Below, one piece after another: positions 51,900-60,043 of a stretch of 64,000 nt of DNA. Numbering within the stretch: position 1 is the first letter of the stretch; every line of letters starts with the position of its first letter. Source of the DNA: an uncultured Eubacteriales bacterium (GTDB lineage: Bacteria; Bacillota; Clostridia; Oscillospirales; Oscillospiraceae); NCBI GenBank assembly GCA_900546615.1, contig URDJ01000007.1, forward strand, positions 1 to 64,000. The letters are read 5' to 3'. The translations under genes were made by a program, and so were the position numbers. Below the pieces are notes generated by a model. That model was not told the DNA's origin, ran no database searches, and worked only from the letters and a program-made list of their open reading frames with translations.

Positions 51900-54608
51900 A
51901 TGGCCTTCAGAAAAAAGATACTTCTCCTTGCATCCAAAATCAGCCTCGAGTCCGGCACCTACACCGGCGTCACTCCGTCCGACCCCGAGTATATGATACT
52001 CGACCCCGTGGTCACGGACGAGATGGCCGATGTGGGCATGCACGTCAAGGTGCGCAAGCCGAGACATATTGAGGAGATAGCCAAGAAAGCCGGCACGAGC
52101 GTCGAGCACGCGCAGGCGATGGTAGACGAGTTGGTCAAATGCGGCATCGTCCGCTGCGTCTACGACGGCGCCGAGCACGATGTCGAGACCTATTACTATC
52201 CCATCTGGGTGCCCGGCATCATGGAGGGCATGCTGTCGGTCAAGGAGCAGGTGGAGAAGTACCCGGTCATTGCAGAGTGCTTTGAGCGCTACACGCGCTA
52301 CCGCACGCCGATACTGGTTCCGAACTTCCCCGCGGGCATGGGCCCGATGCGCGCGATGCCGGTCGGCAGCGCGATAAGGAACGACAGCCATGCCGCGACA
52401 TATGACGAGGTCGAGCACATCATCGAGAGGGCCTGGGCCATCTCCGTCGGCCCCTGCTCATGTCGCCGTACCCGCCGTCTCATGGGCGAGGGCTGCGGCC
52501 ACCTCGAGGACGACATGTGCATGTACATCGACGACAACGCCAAGTTCTTCTCCAAGCAGGGCAGCCACAGGCTGGTCAGCAAGGAGGAGGCGCTCGAGAT
52601 ACTCAAGAGGGCCGAGGACAACGGCCTTGTGCACGAGATAAACGCTGCCGAGGGCTATGACGGCCCGACGGCCATCTGCAACTGCTGCGGCTGCTCCTGC
52701 CTGGCGCTGCGCCTGGGCGAGTACTTCAACGCACCGGATATGCTCAGGACAAACTACGTTGCCAAGGTGGACCGCGACAAGTGCGTTGCCTGCGGCCTGT
52801 GCGTTGACAACTGCCAGATGGGCGCGCTCAAGCTCGGCACCAAGCTCTGCGCCAAGGTGGAGGAGAAGCCCGAGGAGCGCCTCACCCCGATGGACGCCAT
52901 CTGGGGCAAGGACAAGTACAACGTCGATTACCGCACTAACCGCACCAAGGTCGCTGACGAGGGCACGGCTCCATGTAAGATGGAGTGCCCGGCGCACATC
53001 CCGGTACAGGGCTATATCAAGCTGGCCGCCCAAGGCAGATACCTCGAGGCGCTCGAGCTTATAAAGAACGAGAACCCCTTCCCGGCGGTCTGCGGCCGCA
53101 TCTGCAACAGGGCCTGCGAGGACGCCTGCACCCGCGGCGACATCGACGATCCTATCGCAATCGACGATATCAAGAAGTTCATCGCGGATAAGGAGCTGTC
53201 TGCCGAGACGAGGTTCGTGCCGAAGATGCTCAACCAGACCGGCAAGCCGTTCACGAACAAGATCGCCGTCATCGGCGGCGGCCCGAGCGGTCTTAGCTGC
53301 GCCTACTACCTCGCCGTCAAGGGCTATCCCGTCACGGTGTTCGAGAAGGGCGACAGGGTCGGCGGCATGCTGACGAGGATACTCCCGTCGTTCAGGCTGG
53401 AGAAGGACGTCGTTGAGGCCGAGATCGAGGTCCTGCGCGAGCTTGGCGTCGAGTTCCGCTGCGGCGTGGACGTGGGCAAGGACGTGACGATAAGCCAGCT
53501 GCGCGAGCAGGGCTACGAGGCGTTCTACCTTGCGGCGGGCGCGTGGAAGAGCGCGAAGCTGGGCGTCGAGGGCGAGGACAAGGCCGGAGTCTGGGGCGGC
53601 ATCGAGTTCCTGAAGGCCGTGAACGCGGGCGAGGAGGTCAAGATCGGCAAGAACGTCGCGGTCATCGGCGGCGGCAATACCGCCATGGACGTGGCGCGCA
53701 CGGCGATAAGGCTGGGTGCGGAGAACGTGTATATAGTCTACAGGCGCACGGCGGACGAGATGCCGGCGGCGGCGGACGAGGTCGCTGAGGCCGAGGCCGA
53801 GGGCGTGCAGTTCAAGTACCTCGTGACCCCGGCGGAGATCCTGGGCGACGAGGCGGTCACGGGCGTGAAGCTGCAGTGCCTGGAGCTGTCTGCTGTGGAG
53901 GACGCCTCCGGCAGAAGGCAGCCTGTGGAGCGCAAGGGCGTGTTCGAGGAGCTGGCGGTGGACTGCGTCATAGCGGCGACGGGCCAGAAGGTGGACCTCG
54001 GGAATATGCTCGAGGGCACCAAGGTTGTGCGCGGCAAGAACGGCACGGTCGTGGTGGACCCGGTGACGCTGCAGACCGGCGAGCCGGACATCTTCGCGGG
54101 CGGCGACGTGGTGACCGGCCCGAGGTTCGCGATAGACGCTATCGCGGCGGGCAAGGAAGGCTCCATCTCGATACACAGGTTCGTACACGAGGGCCAGAGC
54201 CTTGTACTGGGCAGGGCCGTTAAGGAGTACCTGTCGCTGGATAAGGACAACGTGGTCGTGCCGATAAAGAGCCTGAAGCCCGCGCCGAGGCAGAAGGCGG
54301 CGGACGGAGCGCCCGAGGAGGCGAAGAAGACCTTCCGCGACCTGCGCGGTACCTTCACGGAGGAGCAGCTGAAGAAGGAGACGGAGCGCTGCCTGGGCTG
54401 CGGTGCTGTGGTGCTTGACGAGTACATGTGCATCGGCTGCGGCATCTGCACGACGAAGTGCAAGTTTGACGCGATAAAGCTGGAGCGCGTGAGGGACGTC
54501 GAGGGCCTGGATTACGACAAGCTGGTCCCGAGCCTCGCGCCGCACGTGGCAAAGCGCTACGGCACTATAGCGATAAAGAGCCTGTCGAAGCCGTTCTCGA
54601 AGAAATAA
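51900..54608 (+). CDS. Multidomain iron-sulfur flavoprotein (GltD/NfnB-like oxidoreductase with extra ferredoxin domains)
   Basis: This 902-residue cytoplasmic protein has an N-terminal winged-helix-like region, cysteine clusters CSCRR near 186 and CNCCGCSC near 260, and a ferredoxin motif CVACGLCVDNC near 295. A GltD-type region follows (CPAHIPVQGYIKLAAQGRYL, CGRICNRACEDACTRG). The FAD site IAVIGGGPSGL is near 455 and the NAD(P) site VAVIGGGNTAMDVA near 586. A C-terminal ferredoxin has CLGCG and CIGCGICTTKC near 820-840. It should move electrons between NAD(P)H and a partner through several clusters. GAGGGGG lies four bases before ATG 51900. The physiological partner is not visible. Confidence 0.85.
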   Translation: MAFRKKILLLASKISLESGTYTGVTPSDPEYMILDPVVTDEMADVGMHVKVRKPRHIEEIAKKAGTSVEHAQAMVDELVKCGIVRCVYDGAEHDVETYYYPIWVPGIMEGMLSVKEQVEKYPVIAECFERYTRYRTPILVPNFPAGMGPMRAMPVGSAIRNDSHAATYDEVEHIIERAWAISVGPCSCRRTRRLMGEGCGHLEDDMCMYIDDNAKFFSKQGSHRLVSKEEALEILKRAEDNGLVHEINAAEGYDGPTAICNCCGCSCLALRLGEYFNAPDMLRTNYVAKVDRDKCVACGLCVDNCQMGALKLGTKLCAKVEEKPEERLTPMDAIWGKDKYNVDYRTNRTKVADEGTAPCKMECPAHIPVQGYIKLAAQGRYLEALELIKNENPFPAVCGRICNRACEDACTRGDIDDPIAIDDIKKFIADKELSAETRFVPKMLNQTGKPFTNKIAVIGGGPSGLSCAYYLAVKGYPVTVFEKGDRVGGMLTRILPSFRLEKDVVEAEIEVLRELGVEFRCGVDVGKDVTISQLREQGYEAFYLAAGAWKSAKLGVEGEDKAGVWGGIEFLKAVNAGEEVKIGKNVAVIGGGNTAMDVARTAIRLGAENVYIVYRRTADEMPAAADEVAEAEAEGVQFKYLVTPAEILGDEAVTGVKLQCLELSAVEDASGRRQPVERKGVFEELAVDCVIAATGQKVDLGNMLEGTKVVRGKNGTVVVDPVTLQTGEPDIFAGGDVVTGPRFAIDAIAAGKEGSISIHRFVHEGQSLVLGRAVKEYLSLDKDNVVVPIKSLKPAPRQKAADGAPEEAKKTFRDLRGTFTEEQLKKETERCLGCGAVVLDEYMCIGCGICTTKCKFDAIKLERVRDVEGLDYDKLVPSLAPHVAKRYGTIAIKSLSKPFSKK

Positions 54609-54621
54609 GCAGAAAGAACTT

Positions 54622-54658
54622 CCGGGCGGAAGATCATTGATCTTCCGTCCGGCTTTTT
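54622..54658 (+). terminator. Terminator after the flavoprotein gene
   Basis: Arms 54622-54635 and 54639-54652 pair with one G-U or mismatch position, followed by TTTTT (54654-54658). Confidence 0.8.
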
Positions 54659-54975
54659 CTGACCGGTATCCATACCTCGTAGGACGTGTTTTGCGGGTCA
54701 GGCTCAAAGTAAACCTCGATGTCCGGACCTTCAGTGAACTCGTAGCCGGAGGTCGGGAGCCACTCAGTAACGATGCGCCTTTCAAGCTCCTGAATGGACC
54801 GGCCCGTGCCCGAGCCGGGGAAGATCGCCCACATCGCTGTAGGCGAGGAATAGCCATATTTGAGCGCAACATCGACGATCTTTGCGCCGCCGCCTTGCAG
54901 ATCGACGGCAGCCAGGGACATTTTCCGCCTGCGGATGTACTCGGATAAGGGCATGCCTCCAATAAATTCAACCAC
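54634..54975 (-). pseudogene. Remnant of an AraC-type regulator with GyrI-like domain, internal deletion
   Basis: The 113-codon frame joins two pieces that are far apart in the intact family. Residues 7-48 (GMPLSEYIRRRKMSLAAVDL to KYGYSSPTA) are the second part of an AraC helix-turn-helix. Residues from about 49 on (WAIFPGSGTGRSIQELERR, TEWLPTSGYEF, DIEVYFEPDPQNTSYEVWIPV) are the last third of a GyrI-like effector domain. The first helix-turn-helix and about 140 central residues are missing, although the frame is still open. It is most likely a decayed gene. Confidence 0.8.
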
Positions 54976-55006
54976 TCCGGCCTTCGACAGCGGCGGGAAC
55001 TCCCCC

Positions 55007-55035
55007 TTGACGCGCAGTACTGAGTATGCTATAAT
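55007..55035 (+). promoter_or_regulatory. Promoter of the DUF2325-DUF3793-flavodoxin operon
   Basis: TTGACG (55007-55012) and TATAAT (55030-55035) are 17 bases apart. The predicted start near 55042 lies just upstream of the first operator. Confidence 0.8.
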
Positions 55036-55045
55036 CCAACACAGA

Positions 55046-55059
55046 TTAGTCTCAACTAA
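55046..55059. promoter_or_regulatory. Operator 1, TTAGT-N4-ACTAA
   Basis: TTAGTCTCAACTAA has 5-bp inverted arms and lies at about +4 to +17 of the predicted transcript. Its TTAG/CTAA outer pairs recall the DtxR/IdeR box. Confidence 0.65.
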
Positions 55060-55079
55060 CCTTTTTGTTTGTACGCAGG

Positions 55080-55093
55080 TTAGTATATACTAA
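55080..55093. promoter_or_regulatory. Operator 2, TTAGTATATACTAA
   Basis: This 14-bp perfect palindrome has the same format as operator 1, 34 bases downstream of it and just before the first ribosome site. Confidence 0.65.
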
Positions 55094-55114
55094 CTAATTG
55101 GAAAGGTGATGAAA

Positions 55115-55396
55115 ATGAGCGTAGTCATAGTGGGCGGCAACGAGTGCATGGCGGGGCAGTACGAGAGCATCTGTCGCGAGCACGGGTACAGGGCCAAGGT
55201 TTTTACCAAGGAGAGCGGCTCCATGAAGAAGAAGGTCGGCACGCCGGACCTGCTAATACTGTTTGTGAGCACGGTCTCGCACAAGATGGCCCTGAGCGTG
55301 ATACAGGAGGCGAAGAAGAACCGCGTGCCGGTGGCGAGGCTCATGACCAGCAGCGGCTCGGCGCTCCGGGCCGCGCTTTCGGAGCACTGCGCGTAA
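55115..55396 (+). CDS. DUF2325 protein
   Basis: This 93-residue Rossmann-like protein matches DUF2325: SVVIVGGNECMAGQYESI, GYRAKVFTKESGSMKKKVG and PDLLILFVSTVSHKMALSV. Function is unknown; family members cluster with iron and flavodoxin genes. ATG 55115 has GGAAAGG eight bases upstream; GTG 55106 and ATG 55109 fall within that site. Its stop overlaps the next start by one base (TAATG). Confidence 0.88.
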   Translation: MSVVIVGGNECMAGQYESICREHGYRAKVFTKESGSMKKKVGTPDLLILFVSTVSHKMALSVIQEAKKNRVPVARLMTSSGSALRAALSEHCA

Positions 55397-55953
55397 TGGC
55401 CCCGCTGGAAAACTACATCGTGGAGCACTGTGCGCCGACGCTGGCCTGCCTCAAGACCGGAACGCTTTTCTGTGTAGACATTGCAGAGACGGCGGAGCTG
55501 CTGCGGCAGATCGCGCTCTGGAACTCGGGTCTGGGGGACAGGGGGGTCTCGTTGACGCTTCTAAGGCAGCGCGGCCTCCGGGCGCTGGTGTACATGTACC
55601 GACGCTCGCAGCTCGCGCGCGACCTCGCGGCGAACGATACGGCGAGCTTCCTTCGCGGCTTCGGCTATACGTCCATGGAGCCTGAACGCGCGCTCGAGCA
55701 CCTGAAGGAGCGCCTTCACACGTCCGAAGGCTTTCCGCACGAGATAGGCGTTTTCCTCGGCTATCCACTCTGCGACGTGCTGGGCTATATCACAAACCGC
55801 GGCAGGAACAGCAAGCTGACCGGCTGCTGGCAGGTCTACGGCGACGCGGAGGAGGCGGCGAGGCAGTTTGCGCGCTTCCGCAAATGCCGCGACCTGTACG
55901 CGCGGCTCTGGAGAGAGGGTAAAACGGTGCGGCAGCTGACTGTCTGCGCCTGA
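55396..55953 (+). CDS. DUF3793 protein
   Basis: This 185-residue soluble protein fits DUF3793: an N-terminal YIVEHCAPTLACLKTGTLFC with two conserved cysteines, ALVYMYRRSQLARDL, and HEIGVFLGYPLCDVLGYI then GCWQVYGDAEEAARQF. The family is uncharacterised but is typically encoded with DUF2325 and flavodoxin. It is translationally coupled to the DUF2325 gene. Confidence 0.9.
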   Translation: MAPLENYIVEHCAPTLACLKTGTLFCVDIAETAELLRQIALWNSGLGDRGVSLTLLRQRGLRALVYMYRRSQLARDLAANDTASFLRGFGYTSMEPERALEHLKERLHTSEGFPHEIGVFLGYPLCDVLGYITNRGRNSKLTGCWQVYGDAEEAARQFARFRKCRDLYARLWREGKTVRQLTVCA

Positions 55954-55981
55954 CAATAAAACAGGGAAAGAGGTACAAAAA

Positions 55982-56404
55982 ATGAGTAAAACAGCGGTAG
56001 TATACTGGAGCGGCACAGGCAACACAGAGGCAATGGCGAACGCCGTACTGTCCGGGGCGCAGGCGGCGGGCGCCGAGGCGGAACTGCTGACGGCCGCGGA
56101 GTTTGGCCCGGAGAGGGCAGCGGCCTGCGACGCCATAGCCTTCGGCTGCCCGGCCATGGGCGCTGAACAGCTCGAGGAAGACGAGTTCGAGCCTATGTTC
56201 ACATCCTGCAAGGCGGCGCTCAAAGGCAAGCGCATAGCCCTTTTCGGCTCATACGGCTGGGGCGACGGGGAGTGGATGCGCAGCTGGGAGACCACGGCGA
56301 AGGGATATGGCGCAGTTTTGGTGACGGAGAGCGTCATCTGCGCCGATGCCCCGGACGCCGCGGCTGTCTCTGCCTGCGAAGCCCTCGGCCGGGCGCTGGC
56401 ATAA
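55982..56404 (+). CDS. Flavodoxin
   Basis: This 140-residue short-chain flavodoxin has the FMN-phosphate loop YWSGTGNTEAMA at the start, the isoalloxazine loops around GCPAMGAEQLE and FGSYGWGDGEWM, and normal length. It replaces ferredoxin as an electron carrier, typically under iron limitation. It is the last gene of an operon with two operators of DtxR type, and the DtxR-like regulator gene is convergent just downstream. Confidence 0.93.
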   Translation: MSKTAVVYWSGTGNTEAMANAVLSGAQAAGAEAELLTAAEFGPERAAACDAIAFGCPAMGAEQLEEDEFEPMFTSCKAALKGKRIALFGSYGWGDGEWMRSWETTAKGYGAVLVTESVICADAPDAAAVSACEALGRALA

Positions 56405-56422
56405 AACCGCGCGCTGCATGAA

Positions 56423-56458
56423 AAGACCGCCGCAGCCTTAGTTGGCTGCGGCGGTCTT
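56423..56458. terminator. Bidirectional terminator between flavodoxin and DtxR-type genes
   Basis: A perfect 15-bp stem (56423-56437 with 56444-56458) carries AAGA/TCTT ends and an upstream A-run. Confidence 0.8.
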
Positions 56459-56468
56459 GCCGTTTCAT

Positions 56469-56840
56469 TCACTCGTTCGCGCCCGCGACGTGCTCCTTGA
56501 GCTTTTCAAAGGTCTCGGCGCTGATGACGTGCTCGATGCGGCAGGCGTCCTCCGAGGCCGTCTCGGGGCTTACGCCCATGCGGACGAGCCAGCTTGAGAT
56601 GAGCGTGTGCCGCTCGTATATCTTTTCAGCTATCTCGCGGCCCTTGTCCAGAAGGGAGATGTAGCCGTCGCCGTCCACCTCGATGTAGCCGTTCGTCCTC
56701 AGGTTTTTCATTGCCACGCTCACGCTCGGCTTCGAGAAAGACAGCTCGTTGGCTATGTCGATGGACCTCACGACGCCCTTGCGCTTTTGCAGCACGAGTA
56801 TGGCCTCGAGATAGTTTTCCGCAGATTCCTGTATCTTCAA
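56469..56840 (-). CDS. DtxR-family metal-dependent repressor
   Basis: This 123-residue protein has the DtxR winged helix (ESAENYLEAILVLQ, IDIANELSFSKPSVSVAMKNL) and a dimerisation and metal-binding domain, with no SH3-like C-terminal domain. The metal ligands resemble the iron-type DtxR set: H78 (YERHTL), C100, E103 and H104 (EDACRIEH). Manganese-type MntR has glutamate at the cysteine position. It probably represses the neighbouring flavodoxin operon when iron is plentiful. ATG 56840 begins MKIQESAENY. Iron specificity is inferred from one cysteine. Confidence 0.88.
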   Translation of the reverse strand: MKIQESAENYLEAILVLQKRKGVVRSIDIANELSFSKPSVSVAMKNLRTNGYIEVDGDGYISLLDKGREIAEKIYERHTLISSWLVRMGVSPETASEDACRIEHVISAETFEKLKEHVAGANE

Positions 56841-56923
56841 CTTATCGGCACCTCAGCTTATCCTTTTTATTTATCCTTTATATTAACACAGCATCGCACC
56901 ATTCCGCAAGTACGAAAACGCGG

Positions 56924-56952
56924 TTGACAATTGCGCCCGGCGGGGATAAGAT
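56924..56952 (+). promoter_or_regulatory. tgt promoter
   Basis: TTGACA (56924-56929) and TAAGAT (56947-56952) are 17 bases apart, ahead of the tgt gene. Confidence 0.7.
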
Positions 56953-56984
56953 TCATTAAGTTGCTGTAGAGCGGGAGGTAATGC

Positions 56985-58115
56985 ATGTTCAGACTGATAA
57001 AGACCGAAGGCCGCGCGCGGCGCGGCGAATTCACCTGCCCGCACGGTACGGTGCAGACGCCGGTGTTCATGAACGTCGGCACGCAGGGCGCGATAAAGGG
57101 GGCGCTCTCCGCGCGCGACCTCGCGGATATTGGCTGCCAGGTGGAGCTTTCCAACACCTATCACCTGCACGTCCGGCCAGGGGATGAGCTTATTAAATCG
57201 CTCGGCGGGCTGCACAGGTTCATGACATGGGACGGGCCGATACTCACGGACAGCGGCGGGTTCCAGATCTTCTCTCTCGCCCGGCTGAGGAAGATAGGCG
57301 AGGACGGCGTGCGCTTCAACTGCCACGTGGACGGCCGGCACATCTTCATGGGCCCGGAGGAGAGCATGAGGATACAGTCGAACCTCGGCTCCGACATAGC
57401 CATGGCCTTCGACGAGTGCATCAAAATACCCTCGCCCTACGAGTACGTGCGCCAGAGCTGCGACCGGACGGTGCGCTGGCTCGAGCGCTGCAAGAGGGCG
57501 CTGGCGGAGTACAATTCGGAGCCGGACGCCGTGAACCCCGGACAGGTGCTGTTCGGCATAAATCAGGGCGCGGTGTTCCACGATATAAGGATCGAGCACA
57601 TGAAGCGCATAGCGGAGCTGGACCTGCCCGGTTACGCTATCGGCGGCCTCGCGGTGGGGGAGACCGCCGAGGAGATGTACGACACCATCGAGGCAGTAGA
57701 GGAGCACATGCCCAAGGACAGACCGAGGTATCTCATGGGCGTCGGCACGCCGGGGAATATCATCGAGAGCGTGTGGCGAGGCGTGGACTTCTTCGACTGC
57801 GTCATGCCCGCGCGAAACGGACGGCACGGGCACCTGTTCACCTGGGACGGGATAATCAACATCAAAAACGCCAAATACGAGCGCGACGAGGGGCCGATAT
57901 CGCCGGGATGCGATTGCCCCGTGTGCAGGAGATATTCAAGGGCCTACGTGCGGCATCTGTTCAAGGCGGAGGAAATGCTCGCCATGCGCTTCGCCGTGAC
58001 GCATAACCTGTGGTTCTATAACGAGCTCATGCGCAGGATCAGGCAGGCCCTCGACGAGGGCAGCTTCGCCGCCTTCCGAGAGAGGTATGCGAATATTTTG
58101 GATAAGCGGATATAA
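56985..58115 (+). CDS. tgt: tRNA-guanine transglycosylase
   Basis: This 376-residue enzyme exchanges guanine-34 of GUN-anticodon tRNAs for the queuosine precursor preQ1. Landmarks are PVFMNVGTQGAIKG, LTDSGGFQIFSL with the base-binding aspartate, YAIGGLAVGE, FDCVMPARNGRHG with the nucleophile aspartate, and the zinc site CDCPVC followed by the terminal histidine region. GGGAGGTA precedes ATG. It sits upstream of yajC, as in many bacteria. Confidence 0.96.
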   Translation: MFRLIKTEGRARRGEFTCPHGTVQTPVFMNVGTQGAIKGALSARDLADIGCQVELSNTYHLHVRPGDELIKSLGGLHRFMTWDGPILTDSGGFQIFSLARLRKIGEDGVRFNCHVDGRHIFMGPEESMRIQSNLGSDIAMAFDECIKIPSPYEYVRQSCDRTVRWLERCKRALAEYNSEPDAVNPGQVLFGINQGAVFHDIRIEHMKRIAELDLPGYAIGGLAVGETAEEMYDTIEAVEEHMPKDRPRYLMGVGTPGNIIESVWRGVDFFDCVMPARNGRHGHLFTWDGIINIKNAKYERDEGPISPGCDCPVCRRYSRAYVRHLFKAEEMLAMRFAVTHNLWFYNELMRRIRQALDEGSFAAFRERYANILDKRI

Positions 58116-58120
58116 ATTGC

Positions 58121-58149
58121 TTGCATTTGGGTGAAAATGAGGTTATAAT
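58121..58149 (+). promoter_or_regulatory. yajC promoter
   Basis: TTGCAT (58121-58126) and TATAAT (58144-58149) are 17 bases apart. Confidence 0.65.
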
Positions 58150-58189
58150 TGACACACTGTATTTTTTCCAGGTTGGAGGGTCAATAAAA

Positions 58190-58606
58190 ATGTTTTTTAA
58201 TCTGCTGTCTGGAGACGCGGCCGCGACGGGCGGACTCGGCGGAATGTCGTCGATACTGTTCCTCGTCATCATCTTTGTGGTTTTCTACTTTTTCCTTATC
58301 CGTCCCGAGAACAAGCGGAAGAAAAAGCTCACCGAGATGCGCAACAACATCACGATAGGCGACGAGATCGTGACCATCGGCGGCATAATGGGCAAGGTAG
58401 TCCAGGTCACCGAGGACACCATCACCTTTGAGACCGGTGAGGACAGGGTCCGCATGCAGGTGACGAAGTGGGCCATCTCGACGAACGTGCGCGAGGAGAA
58501 GCAGAGGGCTGCCCAGCAGGCCGCCGCTGCGAAGTCGAAGGGCAAGAAGAACGCCGCCAAGACCGCGGGCGAGGAGAACAGCATAGACGAGGGCAAGAGC
58601 GAGTAA
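58190..58606 (+). CDS. yajC: Preprotein translocase accessory subunit YajC
   Basis: This 138-residue protein has one membrane helix (about 19-39; SSILFLVIIFVVFYFFLI), then the YajC core RPENKRKKKLTEMRNNITIG, DEIVTIGGIMGKVVQV, and a Lys/Ala-rich tail. YajC associates with SecDF and SecYEG. GGAGGG lies nine bases before ATG 58190; the open frame extends upstream with no start of comparable quality. The basic tail is longer than average. Confidence 0.92.
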   Translation: MFFNLLSGDAAATGGLGGMSSILFLVIIFVVFYFFLIRPENKRKKKLTEMRNNITIGDEIVTIGGIMGKVVQVTEDTITFETGEDRVRMQVTKWAISTNVREEKQRAAQQAAAAKSKGKKNAAKTAGEENSIDEGKSE

Positions 58607-58620
58607 AAGCCTGTCATTAA

Positions 58621-58673
58621 AATTTCCCCGGAGCAATAGGATGTACCAGTATCCTAAGCTCCGGGGAATTTTT
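58621..58673 (+). terminator. Terminator after yajC
   Basis: CCCCGGAGC-containing and GCTCCGGGG-containing arms (58621-58634 and 58658-58670) enclose a second small stem (TAGGAT/ATCCTA) and are followed by a T-run. Confidence 0.75.
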
Positions 58674-58689
58674 ATTTGGAGGCGAGAGC

Positions 58690-59124
58690 ATGACGGCTGG
58701 AACGGTCGAGAGAAAAGGGAAGGGGAGGCAGAGACTCAGATGGTACCTGTTCGGGCCGCTCACAGGCATCGTCGCTGCGGTCACGGTCTGCTATGTCTGC
58801 GCGGCGCTGCTGGAGCGGGAGGTACTTCCTGCCAGCACGATGGAGCCGCTGACGATAGCGAGCCTGTTTGTGGGCGCGGCGGCGGGCGGAGCTGCCGGTG
58901 CCAAACGAAGGGGCGGGGCGGCTATTGAAACGGGCCTCATATGCGGGGCGGTGCCGGCAGCGCTGGTGGTCGTGGTGTCGCTGGCCATGCCCGGCGACGG
59001 CCCAGCTGCCGCCGGCTGCGTGAGGGCAGCGATAGCACTGACGGCAGGAGGCGCCTTCGGCGGCGCGCTGTGCCTGGACCGGGGTAAGTCAAAACGCCGA
59101 AAACTGCGGCGCGGGAGAAGATAA
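58690..59124 (+). CDS. TIGR04086-like small membrane protein
   Basis: This 144-residue protein has four hydrophobic helices after a basic N terminus (YLFGPLTGIVAAVTVCYVCA and others) and a highly basic C-terminal tail. The pattern and its place after yajC fit the TIGR04086/YrzE family of Firmicute membrane proteins of unknown function. GGAGGCGAGAGC precedes ATG 58690. The assignment rests on topology and synteny more than on strict motifs. Confidence 0.7.
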   Translation: MTAGTVERKGKGRQRLRWYLFGPLTGIVAAVTVCYVCAALLEREVLPASTMEPLTIASLFVGAAAGGAAGAKRRGGAAIETGLICGAVPAALVVVVSLAMPGDGPAAAGCVRAAIALTAGGAFGGALCLDRGKSKRRKLRRGRR

Positions 59125-59419
59125 TACCGGGAGTAATCATTGCACATGGTAGACATAATTGAAGCGTGATAACCAAGATGTAGTTGCCGCAGAAAACCGG
59201 CGTCACAAAATACTGTGATTTCAGGAGCATTGCGGGGTCTCCTCCGAAACAGCAGTAATGCGGGTTAACATAATACTGTTAACATAATACTTGGTCATAA
59301 TTCACAAAAATACGGTTTATTTGACAAAGGGCTTGAATAGTGATGGAATTTGTATTATATTGTGCATACTCGGATTATGTAAATTGCAGGACTGTCTGCA
59401 CTGAAAAGGCAGGGCCGTG
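59125..59419. other. Intergenic region before the spoIIM-like gene
   Basis: This 295-bp AT-richer stretch holds a two-copy 14-bp tandem repeat (59264-59291) and a TTGACA at about 59320 without a good -10 partner. No gene or clear RNA is seen. Confidence 0.4.
59264..59291. repeat. Two tandem copies of GTTAACATAATACT
   Basis: The 14-bp unit occurs exactly twice, head to tail (59264-59277, 59278-59291), within the AT-rich spacer upstream of the spoIIM-like gene. It could be a regulatory site or a slippage product. Confidence 0.7.
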
Positions 59420-60016
59420 ATGAAGGCGGCGCAGGGTCTGGCACGTGTAGATATAGCGCGTCTCGTTCGCCAGAGCGGGGAGCTGCTGGTTTTGTTTTTG
59501 CTGTGTGCGGCTTTTTTGGGAGGCGCTGCAGCGGGTACTGCGCTCAGCTCGGGCGAGTTCAGCGGGGCTGAAAACGTCCTCGGCGGGGACGGCGCGGTCT
59601 ATGGGTACGACAGCTTTGCGGGCCTGCTGTTTTCCTGCGCGAAGTACCATTTGATGGTATTGCTGTTTTCGACCTCGATAGTCGGCGTGCTGCTGATACC
59701 GGCAGCGCTGGCGTTCAGGGGCTTTGTGCTGGCGTGTACGGCGGCGTATATAGCGTCTGCGTATCCTGAGCAGGGCGTGGCCCTGACGCTGGTAGTGCTG
59801 GGGCTGCCGTCGCTGCTGACTGTGCCGGGGTTGTTTGTGGTGGCCTTTGACGGGGCGTGTTTTTCGTCGAGGCTGCTGGCGGAGCATTTGAGGCGGCCTG
59901 TGGCGGCCAGGTATTCCCGCGGTGAGAACCGGCTTGCGGCGGTAGGCGTGATGCTCGTTCTGGCTGCGGCGATGGAGAGGTTTGTTGTACCGCAGCTGGT
60001 GGGGCTGCTGATTTGA
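59420..60016 (+). CDS. SpoIIM-like membrane protein
   Basis: This 198-residue protein has five hydrophobic helices and a SpoIIM/DUF95-type pattern: ELLVLFLLCAAFLGGAAAG, LIPAALAFRGFVLACTAAY and LPSLLTVPGLFVVAFDG. SpoIIM belongs to the engulfment machinery with SpoIID and SpoIIP. The next gene is xerD, and spoIIM lies near the xerD homologue ripX in B. subtilis, which supports the call. ATG 59420 follows AGGCAGGG. Sequence similarity is moderate, so an uncharacterised paralogue is possible. Confidence 0.72.
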   Translation: MKAAQGLARVDIARLVRQSGELLVLFLLCAAFLGGAAAGTALSSGEFSGAENVLGGDGAVYGYDSFAGLLFSCAKYHLMVLLFSTSIVGVLLIPAALAFRGFVLACTAAYIASAYPEQGVALTLVVLGLPSLLTVPGLFVVAFDGACFSSRLLAEHLRRPVAARYSRGENRLAAVGVMLVLAAAMERFVVPQLVGLLI

Positions 60017-60043
60017 AATTTGCGGGTAAAGGGGAGTGTCGGC

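Noticed and set aside
52458-54971. An 837-codon open frame antisense to the iron-sulfur flavoprotein gene
   Set aside because: The opposite strand encodes a well-recognised oxidoreductase with all motifs. The antisense frame is low-complexity and arises from GC-rich codon bias.
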